From NCBI RefSeq assembly GCF_921293095.1, contig NC_060248.1, forward strand, positions 16,634,744-16,698,743: a stretch of 64,000 nucleotides of DNA, in the 5' to 3' direction. Made by a program: the position numbers and the translations under genes. Position 1 is the stretch's first letter, and each line of letters starts with the position of its first letter. The stretch comes from Ischnura elegans (taxonomy: Eukaryota; Arthropoda; Insecta; Odonata; Coenagrionidae). Positions 22,901 to 37,400 of this stretch are shown piece by piece. The notes under the pieces were generated by a model. It ran no database searches. It had not been told where the DNA came from and worked only from the letters and a program-made list of their open reading frames with translations.

Positions 22901-25352
22901 ATGAAAGCATCCTGAATAAACTATGAACTACACAATCTTATATTATAGTGCCATGCAGCATTCCAGATACATATGCATTCATTTTAGGGTGAAAAGATCA
23001 TTGCAAACCATTTTTCGAACACTCCTCAAAGACAAATTTATTTTAATCCCCTCTATACCATCAATTGTTATATTGGGTTCCCTTCTGACTCTCCCCTGAC
23101 CATTTGAAATAATTAGTCTCTTGGGTATACTACTCATGCCCAATAGAAAAATACCAACTGATAAAGGAACCCATTCATTCTCCTATAAAACAATCTTTTT
23201 TACTTCTGCCCCCCTCCCTCTGAGGTAAAGTGAGGTATGCACGTTGCTCTGACAGTGCGGTGCACTATTTTTGAGGGTGTCAGGGTTAAGGGGGCAGGGT
23301 GCGATACCTCTCAACAAAATAGGGGTCCACCATGGACGATCCTCAAAATATAATCAAGCAATGTTTTGGACAAATTTAATAACTAGCATTTGAGAACCTT
23401 GATTAAGATTAACCACCTTTTCTAGATTTAAATTGCAATCGCAGTGGCACATAAAAATGAATTCGAGGATTAGGTTGATCGCTCCTAGAATAAAAAAATG
23501 CTCAAAGAAGCATTCTCAGAGCCATAAGGGACCAAATACGTTACCCAGGCAGTCCCTATAGTAACCATTCCACTGACTTAAATACATAATGACAGGCAAT
23601 GGATGCTAAATAAATATAAATGAGATTCTAATAACACCAATTTTGACAGTTTCCAAACCAACTTCTGGGATAGGAAAAAGATGAACTCAACCCTTTCCAA
23701 CCCTCAGATATAATGAAAGCTACCCTGCCCAATACATTCTTTTGATTCTATTAACTTTAAAAGACAATGACTATGAAGACTGAAAGGAAGATCAGTATAT
23801 AATATTTCAAGCAACAACATGCAGCAAATATTTGTAGTATGAATAGAAATATGACTTCAATTAAATAAATTATGCTTCATTTGACTATCAACTTCATAAT
23901 TCCATTAACTCTCACCAACACACTCCATGAAATAGAAAAGAAATTAATAAGCTTCATTTAGCCTGTCATGCAGATGATTAATTCAATAATTAACTTCAAT
24001 TGTATTAGCATAAAATTAAATAAAGAATCACACTTTTAAGTAACTGATATAAGTGTCATGGAATTGATTATTATCAAAGAGAGCTGACATTTGATCACTC
24101 AAATCAGAAAAGTTAATTACACAACAAACCAATGCATTAAATGTGAAATATTTTTTGTAAATATTCTTCTCTCATTTACTCAAATAAAATGTTGGATTCG
24201 TGTTTTAAAGATCAAGCTCACATGTAGGTATGTTTAAACTAACAAAAAATATCAGGCTGGGTGGGCAGATGCAAAGAACTTTAACCATTTCTATAATGGA
24301 GAATAAATTCTAAATCCACTGAAATGAAAAGGAACAAGATCTTAAGCTGTCTCAGCAGTCATAGTCTAGACTCTAGAGTTGATTTTCCAACTGAATGATT
24401 AACTATGAGGATTTTTCCTAGTTGGCTGTGAGAACTGACAAACTTAACTTTAATATTGAAAAGAGACAAAAAATGATTTCAACTCAGGAGTGAAGATGTT
24501 TGAAAATAAACATTGAAAACATGTATGAAAGTCGACGAAAAAAATGCCAACATAGAGCTGCCATTGCACCAGCACTTAAGGCAAAGACAGCCCACAAAGA
24601 GACAAAATGGCAGCAAAGAAATTAAAATAAATTTTACCCCTAAAACAAGAACATACTTTATATATTTCATTAAGAGCTGAATTCCCCTTCTCTTCACAGG
24701 AAAAAAAAGCGTTATGCTCTTCATTAAGAAAACCATCATTCATTTAAACCAAGAGTTTCAATTAAAGCCAAAACTTCATTATGAACTACTCCGGTATAAT
24801 ATCCGACCAATTTTACAATAATTCTATTCATTGAAATAAATTCTCTTAAAAATATAGGGAGCTAACATATGTAACAATATTCTCGATATAACCATGAGAT
24901 CATTAACAATATGAAAACTATTTATGAATATAAAGCATATATATAAACACACATGTAATCTGTGTAGCCACTTCTTGAGCTATGGACTACAGCACCAAAT
25001 AAAGCGCACCTTTGGGTATTACCACAACAAAGTTGAAGCCACAGGTACAAATCTTAAAAATTTAACACCAAAATATGTGTCCTAAAGCCTGAGGCTCAAG
25101 AGTGGCTTATCTAAAAGTGACTCTTTCCTTAAAGCGTAAAAGAAAACAACTGTTGAGTGTTTAACACCACTGGTAAAAATTTTCATAAAACTAAATAATG
25201 GGCAAACTGTATGGATAATTTTACACAAAAATATTGCTAAACCATCACGAACAAACACAACAAGGCACAGCCTGAATTTCACCAACTAATAACAGACAAC
25301 TAGAAAACGACTACATACATTCAATAACTGTGTATCCACCAAGATAGATACC
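19920..25352 (-). other. AT-rich non-coding stretch, possible MICU3 3' UTR
   Basis: No coding block on either strand over 5.4 kb. Immediately downstream of the MICU3 stop on the minus strand. Minus-strand AATAAA hexamers occur at about 23,037-23,042 and at about 19,914-19,919, so the UTR could be long, but the cleavage site cannot be decided by reading. A single transposon-like end, CAGTGAGTCCTCGTTTAACG, lies at about 22,580 (pogo/Tigger-like start) without a visible partner. 23,200-23,340 is a locally GC-richer patch of unknown nature. Confidence 0.4.
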
Positions 25353-25424
25353 TCACACAAATGATTTCATTTCCTGTTTCACACAGCTCTTAAATGCTTC
25401 CCAGCCTTCATTCTTTGCATAAGA
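25353..25424 (-). CDS. MICU3: MICU3 exon 10 and stop
   Basis: Acceptor TTTTTTCAG opens SYAKNEGWEAFKSCVKQEMK, ending SFV and TGA at 25,353-25,355. The FKSC-K-E motif matches the MICU3 C terminus. Confidence 0.93.
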   Translation of the reverse strand, partial: SYAKNEGWEAFKSCVKQEMKSFV

Positions 25425-28400
25425 CTGAAAAAATAAAGCAATTAATAATGACAGACCATCCTAATAAAGAGCATGAGAGATTTCTTTCACCTCACAATCA
25501 TGGATATATACTACATTTCCAGACTACTCAACACTACCTGAACGCCCAAATGCAGTGAAAAATTTTTGGGCAATCATAATTGTAACTATTTGAGCACAAT
25601 GTAACACACAATTTCAAAAACTTCACCATGAAGATTTTAAATATTACAGATCTTAAGCATGCCATTCAACAGAAAATAAAAATATCATTTGAGAAAGTTT
25701 TCAGAGTTATTTCTACGCTTGAATTTGCAGATATATAGGCACATATCTAACAACAAAATCTAAGATAAAATTTGGAATCACATCAAAAATGGATGACATT
25801 TCTGCAAATTCACTATTTACTAGTATTAAATTGCCATGGGATCACACTGCATTTGGAAGAACATGAACACTTTTTCTAGGCATGACAAGTCATAGCAGGT
25901 CATGTATTTTTCTATGAGCAATATAAACATAAGGGTGGTGACCTCGAAGGTGGAGTGCTTGGCTTTCCAAATGGTTTTTGGTTCAATTCCAGGGTAAAGC
26001 CTTAAGAAAAACCCAAGTATTAATCCCTCAAAATTTAAGATGGCCCAGAGAACTAGCGCCACTACCCTGAATCTGTGAAATTTATGTGCCTGTGTCTAAT
26101 TCCAAGGCAGGCTCTACCCCCACCAATCCTAACCAATTTTCAAGATAAATGATGGAGTACATGCAATCAATGACTGAGTAAATGCTATCAATGACAAATT
26201 AGGCGTGACCTAAGATGACAAAACTTATTAAGGAGGGTAAGGTAGCCCGGTAGGTACAGCATTGAGCTCCGGGTACTAATCATAGTCTCAGGTTCCAATC
26301 CTGAGTGAAGCATTTTTACACCCCAAAAGAAAAAATTCCTCCAAGTGTGAAGTGGCCTAGAGAAAGGAATTGGGACCCCTACCCTGAATAAGAGGCTTTC
26401 ACACAGCTGTGTAATAAAAGTCACAGGTGAGTTCGGCCCTCACCCATTCAAACCACTCTCAAGGTTGAATTATTGAGTGAAGATAAACATGTCCAATCAG
26501 CTTTCATTATCATTTTTTAGAGTACACCAAGGTGAATTACGTATAGCACACAGAAAGAGTTGATAAATAATCTAAGCTAGACTTACTTTAAATCCTCTGT
26601 GAAGGCGATCTTTCATTATTGCAATGAATTCACGATGAGACAAGCGACCATCGCCATCCTCATCAAAAATCTGGAAAACTGTTCGTACGAGGTGCTTGGA
26701 TAAATTCTTTCCTGTGCATATGCGCACTGCTCGCTCAAACTCTTCTGCTCAGGAAAAAAAAGAGAGCAAAGTGAATGAGTATTAACGAAATGGCAAAAAT
26801 GCTCAGTGATATACTTGGATACCGCTGGCCAAAAAATACATAATATTGGTGAATGATTGTCATGAAAGAAAGTCACAAACCTTGTGAAATTGGGTTATCA
26901 GCAAGGGTGTACATTCTCATTGCAATGGAAAAGTCATCTAAATTGTTCAAGAACTGGCAAAACACTCTGAATTCTTCAAAGGAAATTCCACGCTCTTCTC
27001 GTATCCTGTCCAGCAGTCGTTCTAAATATCGATCATACCTTTGTAAAAGAAGACAATGCAAACAACATTCAAGGAAGAAAAACTTACTTAAAAGCATAAA
27101 ATTTAGCTCATCATAATAACTCAGCCATTCACCGTAAAGAGTAATATTTGTGAAATGACTGAGCAAATAACCTAATTTGTAAACTAGCGTATTTGACGGC
27201 ATATAAGACGCACCCTTATTTAAAAGGCCGCACACAAGGAAAAAAAGTTTCAATAGTCCGCGAGGCAGTGCAGTACCACAATAACTTAAAATGTGGTTTC
27301 TTTAAGTTCCACGTTTCATAAAAGCCAAATAAACAATCATTGAGTGCAATTACCAAAAATATTTTTATTAAGGAAAATTAACAAATGGCAAGCTATTTTG
27401 AACATGATATGTAAATTTCAATAATGAATAAATGAATTAATGTCAAGCAATTGAACGTAATACAAAATAAAGCAGAAACAATAAAAGAATAGAGAGTCTT
27501 TTCATTCTCACATTTTGTAAAAGCCATAGTAATAAAGCTGAAACAAGCAATGGTGGAGCGAGCGCTGGTAGTTTCGTTTACTTTTTGATGGGAACGGTGC
27601 GGTGTCGGAAGGAAACCATCCCAGTTCTCTCTTTTGAGCTACGTGTATATTAAAAAATTTAGTTAAACCTGATAAAATAATAATGGCAGATGTGGAAAAA
27701 GTTATGTTTGTCTTGACCTTTTTCCAGGTTAAAAATAGCATTCAGTATTGAAAGTTACCCTGTGTCCTTCCCGTATAAGACGCAGGTAACATTTTTGAGA
27801 TCAAATTTTGGAAAAAAGTGCATCTTATATGCCATCAAATACGGTATTACAGTAAAACCTCTTTATGTAGTGAACCTCTTTACATCATAAACCTCCATAC
27901 ATCATACCACCCCTACAGTCCCGTCTGATTTACATGTAAATTTATAGGCACACCTCTTTGTAGTGAACCTCTTTATATCGTAAAACCTCCACTTATCATA
28001 CCAAGGAGATACCCCCAAGACGACCTGACTGCCTCCGCAAATCATACCGAGACAACAAGAAACCATTAACGCAGCCATGATTATGCGCATGGAATGATAC
28101 TTTCAACAATAAATGTTTCAGATGCCAGATGATGATACGCTGTATCGAAACCGGTCGCAAATATATTTTATTTTGTGAAACAGCTAAGTCTTTTCTTAGC
28201 CTTTGTGCATCATGAAGGAGTTTCACCATGTTACGCCAACCACCATCGCATTTAATAAATGTTTCACTCTTTTTTTTTCTTATACACCTTATTATGCTGT
28301 CATTTTCACGTCAATCATTAGCTGTGGCCATTTTGTTCAATATGAGACCATACCTAACAGTAAATAAGAAAAAAGGTATCCAACTATCCCAATCATTTAA

Positions 28401-31400
28401 AGTGACTGCTGAATTGAGAGAGATCACATCGTTTTCTCTAAAATCATGGTAAAAATCATGCGATATCGTCCGCTTTCTGTAATTATTAAATAATAAATAT
28501 ATGTTCACTGATGCATGCATGTGTATTTAAACACATAAATATAATGGTTTAAAAGACAATAGTGCCTTTCATTTCCGAAGGATATGAAAAAATTGTATCT
28601 ATCACAAAAACCTCCCTATAGTGAACCTCCATACATCAAATTGCCCAAATTTTGGTCCCTTCCATTACGATGTAAAGAGGTTTTACTGTAGTTATTTTTG
28701 AAACCAATTTCAAAAGCATGTGAATTGACATAACAACTATAACATAACTATTAGTCCTCAACTCCAATACGCTGTGACTCTTCAGCATCTACATATTGCC
28801 ACAGGTAATCAATTTTACCGAGCAAGAATCTGATAATATCAATGAAAAATAAACATTCATATGAAAGGAAAAGTTATTTCAGATGATCTACTAAACTGAA
28901 AAATGAAGTGAAAGTGATTTAAGGATTTCAGGCGAGAAACATACTCATCCATGTCGAGGTAAGTGTAGCGAAGAAGGATACGAGCAAAGTCCACCTCCGT
29001 TATTGTATCCTGGCCCTTGGAAAACTCATGGAACTCCAATTCCAGAACTTCAGTTTGAAGATTCTCCATAAACCTGTGAGGCAAACAGTCACAGCAACAC
29101 AAACGTGATTAATTTCAAGATGCATTCACTAAATCACTTGCAACAACCAAGAAATTTTCACAAAATACTTCACAGACATGAAGAATAGTCCTACCAAAGT
29201 TAACACATTGCGTACCGCGGCATTTAAATTTCTAGGAATTCCAAGATTGGAAAATGTGCCTATTAGGGCGTAATGCCTTTGGTTTAAACATGGTTAAAAA
29301 GCTTGTTTAGAATATAACTTTATCCAATCAAACGTTATGATGCATCAATTCATTATGAATAACGAACAACCGAAAACGTACTTACGAATACGTATTGTAC
29401 GTTTTAAAATTGTTTAGGTTGACACACCTAAATGACGAGAATCTTCGTCATCCGTCCGGAACGTTCGGGAAAAAAGTGACTAGAATTCTCGCCATTCATA
29501 CGCAATGTGTTAAGTAAAGAAAAGATGGATGCTGTAATTGTATTGAAACCTCAAATTTTATAGGCCTTAAAATGATACCTGCGAAATCCTTCGAATCGCA
29601 GCTCCTCTTTGCCTTTTTTGCCAAAAAAGTGAACCAGCAAAGTGGTGTCAACTTGATGCCTTCGCTGCAGTCCCTGGTCATCGTCAACATATTCCTCAAC
29701 AGGCTCCTCATTATTCTCCTTCTCTTCTGCTTCCTTCTGGGCCTCATCTTCTGTTTTAGCCTTTGGCAAACCTCTTTTGTCTCTCCATGCATGGCTGAAT
29801 ATTTTTTCCATCTAAACCAACATTAGAAATAATTAAAAATCCACTCTTTAAAATTCTAAAGTTGAATATCATGCAAAAAACCAAAGCCTAATTGCGGACG
29901 GGCCCATCTTTGACAAAATGCAAATTATTATTCAAACAGGCACATTTGCAGTAGGAAATTTGGTGATGAGCGCCAAGGGCGAATTACTACAAAGTGACTA
30001 ATTCATTGAAAAATGAAAATATCAAGACATTACATTGAGGAGAAATAATAACAAATCCAATTAAACTTCAATTCATAAATAAATTTGAAAATATTTCAAT
30101 GACAAATTATGCTGCTCATTTTGTTTCAATTCCAACATGTACTCAAGGGCAAAATTTAGTATCCATGATTGATTTCAAAACAAAATAATAAAGACATATT
30201 TCCAATCAATTACAATAACCTTTTATGCTTAAATTCAGGAGTGATATTATTGAGATGGAGACGTCATGTAAATGCCAAGCCACAAAGAAAAAAATACGTA
30301 TCTTTACTTTCTCAGAGGTAGATACACGTATGGCATAAAAACAACACAAACTACATACTTCAAAAGGACTTCCTTTTGGTAAAAGTAAAAAATGCATTCA
30401 TCACTAAGGTGAGCCGACGTGACAGTCCTAGTTAAAAATAAAGCAACCATGTCAATAAAATTTCCTTGGCCTTGCCATAAATACAAACAATAAAGAGCAA
30501 TACTTTTCTACTACTCTCCTGCACAACATTATTAATACATCAAAGGTAAATAACATGGAGTTAAGTTAGCCACAGAGTTAACAACACACTTGGTGCCAAA
30601 AAATATAATCAAATCATGAAAAAATCAAAAAAACTATGACAATGCACCTTTAAGAAATGTCATCACATGTGAAATCACCAAAAATTATCACCTAAATTAC
30701 ACCCCCAACACCATTCACATTCAACAGTGAGTAAAAACTATACACTACTACAACACTGGCAACTTGATCGCGCAATCATGCTCAACAAATTCACAGACTG
30801 CCTGTTACAAAAATATTATATTCATACGCCAGACAAAAAAAAACAGCAAAATCTTATCAATATTTCATATTTGTAACACAGAAATATGAGGAATCAGCGA
30901 ATCATTAAGTAGAAAATTTTAATTCCCGACATCCACGAATATTATGCAACCCAGAATATGAATTGTGGGTTGCCTACTGCCAAGGATATATTCAAATTCA
31001 TGTACATATATATAAAGCACTAAGAGACTCATTTAACCTCAAGTCAACTGATGAAAATTCTCCATTGTGGAATAATAAGAATATACCAAGATGCAGGTAA
31101 ACACCTGGATTCAAAATTTATGTGATGCTTTACAACACAGACCCAATTTGTACAGAGTGGGAAATGAATGCAGACAAAGAGAAGGTACATACTGCATTTG
31201 GTATTCAAGTATGTACCAAGATTGTATTAATTACACACCTTAATATTAATTCAAAATGATACTTATTTTCTACAGCAGTGATGCCAATCAATAAATATAC
31301 ATATATAAGTAGGTAAATGTAATTTATTAGCAGAATGCACAGTTTATATAGCCCACCACCATTTTATGCAGTATAGCTACAAATAAACACAATTTATAGA

Positions 31401-34400
31401 GCATACTATGAAGATTAAGGGTCACCATTAACTTCACACCATATCATTTGAAGTTTGAGGACCCACTAGATAAGGCAAGGGGTAAAGCTATTTGAAATTA
31501 GGCAATATACATTGCTTCCACAACATGGCCTCTTCTTAACAAATCCAGGCAGCATATAACTTGTTTCTCAAATATTATTTAGCATCTCTTGTCAAGCTTA
31601 ACATAGGCTAGCAATACTGTTCTAATGCTTTGCGATAGTGTTACACATTTGAAATGGATAAAATGATCACCTGCTAAAAGAAATGTAGCATTAACATTAA
31701 GGAATACACTAAGCTAAATAAGGCCGATAAAATTGAGCTTCACACTTGGCCAACAAAGAGAATTATTAAAGAAACAATCAACATGTGTATATAGGCCCAA
31801 GCATGCAAAAACAATCCTTCACCAAAGTGCATACTGAAATTTTATTAGCTTAGCTATTTAAACCAAAGAGCTTCAGATAACGTTCACCAGTTATAATATA
31901 CACACACAAATGGTGCAACTTTTTCCCACTTAATTGGATGAATGCTATGGTATCTTAAAAAATAAAAAAAGAGTAGGCGAAAGTTGAGAAAGGTGGTGGG
32001 TCTAACCTTTCTCCCACTCCCTCAGGCACACCACTGAAGCTAATGTACACTGAAGCATGAACCATGGTTAGTTAATGAAAGCAAGCCTGAAAATACAAGG
32101 AGAAGTTAATGAATTGAAAGCACAATTAGTGAACTGAATTGATGCTGAAATAAAAAGCAAGCATGGGATTTAATAATAAATAAACAATTTTAATATTATT
32201 TTTTATCTTTCATGGCCACAACTGATCTCTTCTGAATATATCTAACCAATTTTTAACATGCTGAGAGCATATATGTAATAGGTGTATTCAGTTACCTAGG
32301 GGATATGCTCCCCATACCGTTTTGAATTACCTTAGACACAACTACAGACAAGCATGTGCTGAAAGAATATGACATATTAGTGCTAACTGAGAGCAATAAC
32401 TCCACAGAGGAACAATCATTGGCCTTGAATTCAACTTATTTGGTGAAATTTCAAGATGGTAACTACATATTGACAATTTAACCTACTTGGAAGAAATTTT
32501 TTTGCATTGATTATTCATTTCGAGTGATTCAAAAATATTTTGGATACAGCCTTTAGAATTTTTTTTTCTTAATGTGACCATTAACTTTCAAATCTCATTA
32601 AATATTTAGCTATGATATGAAATGAGTAATGATTACATCACAAAGTTGATTATCACTCATTGAATATGATTAGAAGCGGCATAAATTAACTAAAATTTAT
32701 TTCCAGCAATTAAATTTTATATTTCATTTTCTGACAAACTTTCACTACTAATGACATTTTCTCTTGGAACCTTAATATGCATCTTAAACAATATTGTAAA
32801 GTTACCAATCATACAATTAATCCATCTAAAAGCAATCCTTAATAAATTTGGATCCAAAGCACTCACAAATGATAAACAATACATGAGGAACATACAATAA
32901 AAATAGTTGAAATTAGAGGGAGCCAAATCTCCAGAAAAAATTTGAACTCTCAAATTACAATTATAACCCACTTATGTCTTCCAAAGAGTCTCCCAAAGAT
33001 TTCTAAATTAACTGATTTGGTTAGTCATCATGTAAATATCTAAATGCTGTTATGTTCATACTCAAACCAATATTCAACAAAAATCACCAAATATTAATCA
33101 GTATTATTGTTATTACAGATAGTCTACAATTTGAGAGAGGTTTCACGGAAGATAAGACAATTAACACATCACCCCCTACTTATCCCCAATCCCAATATCC
33201 GAGGTACTTACATCTTTAGTGAGGCAGATGACTTATCACCATGAAGTTGAAACATAAATCAAAATACGCACCAGGGATTCCACAATGTAGTAATTTAAAG
33301 CTACCCAAGTTCACACATTTAGAAAGGGTATAATTTGTTTTTCAGGGTCCAATTCAATCCTAGACTTAAACATTTTTGGCTGGCATGGGGTGAAAATTAC
33401 TGACCACAGGAGTAAATGTCACGTTATTTTAATGATGTGTAAAATATGCTGAGCTGATAGATATTTATCAACAAATGCCAGTAGCTCAAATTAGATGAAG
33501 CTCAATAAGCAATGTACATGTTCTATAAAACTTCAGCTCACATTAGAAAAAAAGTACAGGCATTATCACCTTATTCTGATTTTTACAAAGTATACCATAG
33601 CAGATATTCTTAATTTCCGCCGCCATAAGATGTCTAGCTAAAATTTTTCACAACATGACAGTAAATTTAACATCCAGAATTACTTCAGGTAGAACCTGAA
33701 GTGACCTAGAGCTGAAATTCATGTTAACTATGTAAACATGTTTGCTCATTAACTTTGAAACATGAATTGTAAGCATTGGAATATATGAAGAATATCAAGT
33801 AAGCAACTATCCTAAAAGAGAATATTGTAATGGCAAGTTAATGGAATAGAGGGTTCCAGTAAAAAGGATTTAAATATATTGTTACTGTTGCAGTTTGTCA
33901 GGTTATATAATTTGGTTTAAATGGATGTTTTTGAGGGAAGGTGAGCTTCATTTATTTGTCTTTTACTGTTTGGCCGTGTGTGTGTGGTTGACCGAGTGTG
34001 AAAGGACTTCTGCCTTATGCATTTTATCCCCCCCCCCAAATTCCCCACCTCCCGATTTTGGGGTTTTCCCATCGCGTAACTTCACGTATGTGCCGACCCT
34101 GAAGAGAGAAGAGTCTACTCCTTCCCCCCCCCCCCCCCCCCCCCCCCGCCAAGCTTGTGATGGTGCACGGTGGCCTATGACCCCCTGATTCTCCACCCCT
34201 TCCCCCCAAATAGATTGAAAAAAGTCAATGCCTTCCATGTGATACCTCATCTGCTGTCGCAGGACAAAGTCCATTAATAAAATTATTCAAGAGTGCAAAA
34301 CAAGACAAGGTACGAAACACGACACATTTAACGTTACCACTAAATTTTGGCACACGCAGAAAAAAAATCATACGGTTACACATGAAAACATGTTAGCTGC

Positions 34401-37400
34401 AAGTGACACAAAATAAAAGAGTTGATTAGTCGTTGAACAGGATGACCAACATTTAAGCTGCAGGCAACCACTCACTGTTCTCTTCTTCATTGTTCCCTCA
34501 TTCAATTCAGGCCTTATGTTGCCCAATTTCCCAGCCATCAGCCTGCGAATCTAATCAAAAAGGAATTCTTTTAACCTCAATGCTATGGTAAACTATACTA
34601 AAAAATTGGGCCATTCAGTCATGGCAACATCAGCTGACTGAGAAAAAAGTTCCCCTACTGTTATTCCTGAATCACACGATCACTTTTTCCATACCTCAGT
34701 GTGATCCCTTAGCTCCAGCGATGGGTTTTCAAGGACCAAAACACTGATCGATTGACCCATCATTTCCTGAATCATACGGTCATTTACTGTTTTACATCCA
34801 TATCATCCCCACCGTCCCTTTTTCCATCTCTGATTCCATCACTTTCCCTATTCACAAATGTCATTCAATTAAAACCCAAGGGTGGCATTTCAATTGCCGT
34901 TAGCAGCCATTCATTGATTGGCTGAAAGACGGTTCCAGTGATGAAAAAAGGGCCGTATCCAGTGATTGAAAAAGGGATGGGGTTTCCATCCCTGGGGATA
35001 TCGCATCAAATGATTGCGTGAAACGATCATTTTTCCACCATCGTACGAGCAATCGCAGGTGCTGTCACCAGAAGATAAAGAAAAAATGATCTTGTGCTAG
35101 GTAAAACTGTAGCTAAAGATAAGTTTAAAGGCAGTTTAAGGGCAAGTTAAAATCTATGAAATTATCGTACATGCATGGAGGTGTCTACAGTGGGTTTGCT
35201 GTGATCTCCAAGGGGTGTAAAAGTAACCTCGAAAACTAAGAAATAGGCAAAAGGAGTAACTTCCTAAATAAAAATTCACCCATGGCTAGCATCCCAAAGG
35301 ACTTAGCCACCAAAGCTATAGAATGGTCATTTAACACTAGAACCGCTGAACTTTCCAACCCCACCAAAACCGCGGCATGGGACTTTTTTGTCCCATTGAC
35401 AAAATATGTTGATCCTGTCATGTTTAATAATAATTGACAGTTTTTTTGTGGTTTGTGTGAACAAAACACGAGTTTAGGTAAAGTTTAAAACGTTTTATGA
35501 AGTAAAACTAGGAATACAGTAAACTTATTTTTACGTGTTTATTGCAAGCTCAGACCTGCAGATGCGCCGGGCAGAGGTGACGCGGCCGGCACTGCGTGAG
35601 TAGGCAGCCGGCGCAGTGTACAGATTATTCCCTTCTGTGCTTTTAACCGGCAGAATAACGGTATCTGTGCATCAATCCCCTTCTTAATAAACTGTTATTA
35701 GACTAAATACAAAATAAGTGTACAAAAAAACTGAAATTGTATGTTTTCCCCATATGGGACAAAAAAGTCCCATCCCGCGGTTCTAGGTAAATCGTCATTT
35801 TTCTCGCGAACCAAACTTTGTACAATATTTTCAATACGACCATTCGAAAGAGCATAAAAAATGAGTAAAAGTCAGTAAATTTCAAAGGGATCAAACCACC
35901 AGTACATGAATGGCAAACATTTGCAAAGGGCAATGGGACAAAAAAGTCCCGTCCGCTGTTCTAGTGATAAAGGGAGGGGATACTTCAACCAAGAAAATTG
36001 TTATATGCACTATGGTGTCCCAGCCAGCACAGTAAATATTCTGAAATATAAGTGAGTGACTACAAAAATTGTTAGAATTGTATACAAGCATTAATAATTT
36101 TATCATTAAATATTTATTAATACACCAACACCAAGTACATAAAATGGATTTCCCTTTAATATAGCCTCGGGTGTCTTTTCAAGGATAGATTAGATACTAC
36201 ATTCCAAGCTATGGAAAGAATCAAATATTGAAAATTGACAGTTTAGCCTAGAATGATTACAATGGTAATGACAAAAATTATTGACCAGCATATTTGACAG
36301 GGAATGCAAAGCTATAAGAACAGTGATCTCACCAGAAAATATCATTTCTTAATCTCTTCTGCATCAAAATCTGAGAGTTACAAAGACAACCTGCAAATCA
36401 GCCATTACATATTATCTGAAAGAGATGTTTCATGAGTGGACTTACAACTGAATGAGGTTGAAAAGTTAAAGAGCAAATTTCCACAAAAAATGACATTATC
36501 AGCATTGTATTACAATTTAGATTATGATGATTCACACATCATCTTGATCTGAACTTAATATTGAAACATCATAGCCTAACCTACATTGTAATATATTCCA
36601 TCACAGTTTTGCTTGTGCATTTTCCACAACCTCATTTCGCCTCTGAAGACATGAAGAATATAATCCAATGTAGCCTCTCTTCCTTTCTCTCAGGAGAAAA
36701 AAAAATGGGTAAAGGCTGGTCTACAATGGGACATAAGCAGATAAATGCTGTAAACCATAAGACATATGCTGTAAGAAATTGCTAGCCTCCAATGTGAGAT
36801 GTAAGCTTAAGAAGAAATTTAAAATAAAGGAGCAAATGCAAAAAACTAAGTCCTGATACCATGTCTCACAATCGAGATGCATCTTTTGCATGAAACAGAA
36901 GTTCCTCGTATACTCTTTCCGGCATGTATTCTTCCACACTCTAATTTTCCATTCTACATACCCGTATTCCTAAATATTCAATGCTTTTAACCACATAGAG
37001 CAACTTGATACAAGTATCCTAGGTTTTATGTGCTCAGAATGTTTTCTTTTATTCTTAGGTGCTAGTTCACATCAAACAATTAAATTAATAAATAAAATAT
37101 GAAATACTTTGCTCAGTGTAAGAGTAAATAAAATAGTCACTAAAGTGATTGATTATTTATGTTGTGTCTTTCCCGTATTTCTTAACCAATTGGCTGTGAT
37201 GAACTGAATTACCTACCACCCATTTCCTGTCTGGCGAGAAATTGCACTCACAGCAGTTGTACATACTTACAACATGCTCTAATTGGCTACACATAAAGCA
37301 TAAGGATAAACACTGACCACATTTCTTACAGCTTACGTCCATTTAGAATAGCATTTTGCCTTCCTTACCGTTCACATCTCATTGTAGACCAAACTTAACA

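Noticed and set aside
33895-34274. Open frames rich in Pro or Gly
   Set aside because: They are translations of the poly(C)/poly(G) tract and neighbouring C-rich patches in MICU3 intron 5.
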